Shown here: positions 58,405-64,000 of the stretch, piece by piece | Layout of the letters: every line of letters begins with the position of its first letter | Numbering within the stretch: the stretch's first letter is position 1 | NCBI GenBank assembly: GCA_963921355.3 | Contig: OZ001190.1 | Coordinates: 2,976,001-3,040,000, forward strand | DNA: 64,000 nt | DNA from: CAWUEZ02 sp963921355 | GTDB lineage: Bacteria; Pseudomonadota; Alphaproteobacteria; Thalassobaculales; Thalassobaculaceae | Direction: 5' to 3' | Program-made: the position numbers and the translations under genes | Notes under the pieces: generated by a model | What the model was told of the DNA's origin: nothing | The model's database searches: none | The model's input: only the letters and a program-made list of their open reading frames with translations

Positions 58405-58710
58405 TTGTTGTTATTGGAAGGGATGCGCAGGCGGCGGCTTGGCGAAAGTTTTTGCTGGGCTGTGTGGGTGGGCCGGCTTCGGTCGGTCCTAAGTAAAGTC
58501 TGCCTGGGGCTTCGGCCTCGGGTTTACGTCTGTCGCATCCACTTACGCGTGTTCGTGTTCTTTCTCTGGTGAGGGGGGATGCGGACGCCAAAAACGCCAA
58601 ATGTGCGATGGCGTCGGGCTTCGGCCTGGCGTGATTGTCAATCGTGAATGTGACGGATGGCTCTTGTTGGTGTCTGGTTTGTCGGGCTTCGGTTCGATGG
58701 ATTGGGCGAT

Positions 58711-60201
<1,491 letters not shown>

Positions 60202-60329
60202 GTCCGGCTGGAACTTAAGCAGGCCCGCCTGATCGTCGAACCGCAAGGTGAGACGTGAATCAGTCGGGTATCACTCAAGTCGCCGCCGGCGCATCCCTTC
60301 CAACGAGATCATGACCCGGCGGGCATATC

Positions 60330-60380
60330 AGTGTCCCGATCGAGAAGTTCGTTCGCACGAACTTCTCGTGAATCGGCACA
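60330..60380 (+). other. Perfect hairpin in the 16S-23S spacer
   Basis: Stem CGAGAAGTTCGT (60341-60352), loop TCGC, ACGAACTTCTCG (60357-60368), extended outward by GTGTcCCGAT (60331-60340) with ATCGGCACAC (60372-60381), one mismatch. Likely part of the RNase III processing structure between 16S and the first tRNA; function is inferred. Confidence 0.55.
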
Positions 60381-60394
60381 CTAATTTTTAGATA

Positions 60395-60460
60395 CCAGTG
60401 TGACTCAGCTTCCAAAGGTCAGTGTGTGAGACACACTGACCTTTGGAACCATCACACTGG
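60395..60460 (+). other. 18-bp perfect stem-loop before tRNA-Ala
   Basis: Inner stem of 18 perfect pairs (60410-60427 with 60431-60448) with loop GAG, and outer stem CCAGTGTGA (60395-60403) with TCACACTGG (60452-60460). Very AT/GC mixed and unlike the GC hairpins elsewhere. Probable RNase III substrate. Confidence 0.6.
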
Positions 60461-60573
60461 CGCCGGTTACGGGTATGAGAAGGCCGGGGACCTCCGGCAC
60501 GGCGTACTGTGTCCACGAGGGGAAAGCTAACCCCCGGCAGGGCGCAGCCCGCGAGGGGGTATTCAAAGATACC

Positions 60574-60649
60574 GGGGGCGTAGCTCAGTTGGGAGAGCGA
60601 CGGCTTTGCAAGCCGTAGGTCGTCGGTTCGATCCCGTCCGCCTCCACCA
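60574..60649 (+). tRNA. tRNA-Ala (anticodon TGC)
   Basis: 76 bases with acceptor stem GGGGGCG / CGCCTCC and the G3-U70 wobble pair that is the classical alanine identity element, loop TTTGCAA with anticodon TGC, encoded CCA at 60647-60649. It is the first of two spacer tRNAs. Confidence 0.97.
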
Positions 60650-60748
60650 GATTTTTGTTTGCGCGCCGCCGCCGGCCAACCCGGCACGCGTGTGTGACAG
60701 GCACGGCAGCGAGGCGAAGCTGAGCGCGAGTGCCCAAACAAAGTCTTC

Positions 60749-60825
60749 GGGCTAGTAGCTCAGTTGGTTAGAGCGCGCGCTTGATAAGCGTGAGGTCGGA
60801 AGTTCAAGTCTTCCCTGGCCCACCA
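60749..60825 (+). tRNA. tRNA-Ile (anticodon GAT)
   Basis: 77 bases with acceptor GGGCTAG / CTGGCCC (60749-60755 and 60815-60821), anticodon loop TTGATAA with GAT, encoded CCA 60823-60825. Second spacer tRNA. The 99-base gap before it holds a stem (TGTTTGCGC ... GCGC ... CAAACA) around 60,656-60,741. Confidence 0.97.
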
Positions 60826-61225
60826 AGTTGGTTTGGGGCGCCGCACTCCGCCGCGCCGCCAACCCAGAGTGCAGCGCCCCTGGCCGCGCGGTGCGCGGCA
60901 AGAAAGGCTGCAGCACGGCAAACATGATCTCTTGGAAGAACAGCGGATCCCCGCCGGCGACTGGTCGGAGAGGGGTGATTTTTGGACATGGTGAAGAGCG
61001 TGTTGACCCAGTTCCGGGGTCGAGGTGTTGGCAGAGTGGCTTCGGCTGCGTGTTCTGCTGATATCCGATGGAACTGGGTTCAGTGCTGACTGAAAAATGC
61101 TGAACGGTTCCGTCTCAGCGATGACAGTCCGAGATCAGGGCATAGGCGTCTGATCGTTCTGCCGTCAGGCAGAGCGTGAATCAGCCGCCTCTTGATAGCG
61201 GGCGTTTGTCGTTGGAGGTGGGATC
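60826..61225 (+). other. tRNA-Ile to 23S spacer, non-coding
   Basis: 400 bases without a gene. A GC stem (GGGGCGC 60835-60841 with GCGCCCC 60874-60880) follows tRNA-Ile. A second stem-loop with CTGCC / loop GTCA / GGCAG (61159-61172) and outer arms CTGAT / ATCAG lies 50 bases before 23S. These are probable processing structures. Confidence 0.5.
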
Positions 61226-63967
<2,742 letters not shown>

Positions 63968-64000
63968 GATCACACCCGCAACTCCCAAAGTCGCAAGACC

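Larger units (their letters stand above)
58130..58710 (+). other. rRNA operon promoter and leader region, non-coding
   Basis: 581 bases without a supported gene. It holds the promoter at 58,255, the boxA at 58,393 and several GC hairpins with TTCGG loops (for example around 58,475-58,525 and 58,612-58,640). The stretch 58,590-58,710 is the 5' side of the precursor of 16S. Confidence 0.7.

Noticed and set aside
58399..58427. TTGACA at 58399 as the -35 box of an rRNA promoter
   Set aside because: No good -10 box follows at 16-18 bases (GATGCG or similar); the bases fit boxA better.

Overview
This window is a GC-rich (mid-60s percent by eye) piece of an alphaproteobacterial chromosome. The 16S sequence, the rpoBC-str-S10-spc-alpha gene order, a free-standing ATP12-type chaperone, a DUF1489 protein, separate propionyl-CoA and methylcrotonyl-CoA carboxylases and LiuR-like control of leucine breakdown all fit a Rhodospirillales-type heterotroph. 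Genus cannot be set from sequence reading alone.

Region 1 (1-24,390, all + strand) is the transcription/translation super-cluster: rpoB (3' end), rpoC, rpsL, rpsG, fusA, tuf, the whole S10 and spc clusters, secY, adk, rpsM, rpsK, rpoA and rplQ. Genes are packed with 1-4 nt overlaps or short gaps. I see three internal promoters (before rpsL, rpsJ and rpsM) that share a -10 box followed at once by the same GC-rich block. Strong hairpins follow rpoB, rpoC, tuf, rpsK and rplQ. The tuf gene has a codon style unlike its neighbours.

Region 2 (24,400-34,990) is mixed housekeeping: a small lipoprotein and a helical-repeat protein on the - strand, then a Do-type periplasmic protease, RarA/MgsA, a DUF429-like protein, the fluoride channel CrcB, a large-subunit-type pseudouridine synthase, a HAD phosphatase, an AsmA-like protein whose C-terminus is frameshifted, and an ATP12 chaperone.

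Region 3 (35,135-44,578) has propionyl-CoA carboxylase (pccB, pccA), an acylphosphatase gene broken by one extra G, a HEPN-like protein, lipB opposite a tRNA-Leu(GAG), the MaeB malic enzyme and the MgtE magnesium transporter. Region 4 (44,587-57,420) is a leucine/branched-chain catabolic cluster under a MerR regulator with a palindromic operator: thioesterase, isovaleryl-CoA dehydrogenase, 3-methyladenine glycosylase I, RidA, DUF1989, an SDR, a DsbA-like isomerase, mccB, enoyl-CoA hydratase, a dimethylargininase on the opposite strand, mccA, an SLC13-like transporter and DUF1489.

Region 5 (58,130-63,967) is an rRNA operon: promoter, boxA, 16S, tRNA-Ala(TGC), tRNA-Ile(GAT) and 23S. The two spacer tRNAs are in the reverse of the usual proteobacterial order. 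The 5S gene would lie beyond the window.

Intergenic gaps outside region 1 carry a family of palindromic repeats (three full copies, fragments, two paired stem elements, and one near-perfect 100-nt inverted repeat). I found no CRISPR array, prophage, transposase or defence island; the most unusual signals are the tuf mosaic, two reading-frame breaks, two AT-rich patches inside conserved coding sequence, the shared promoter block and the repeat family.
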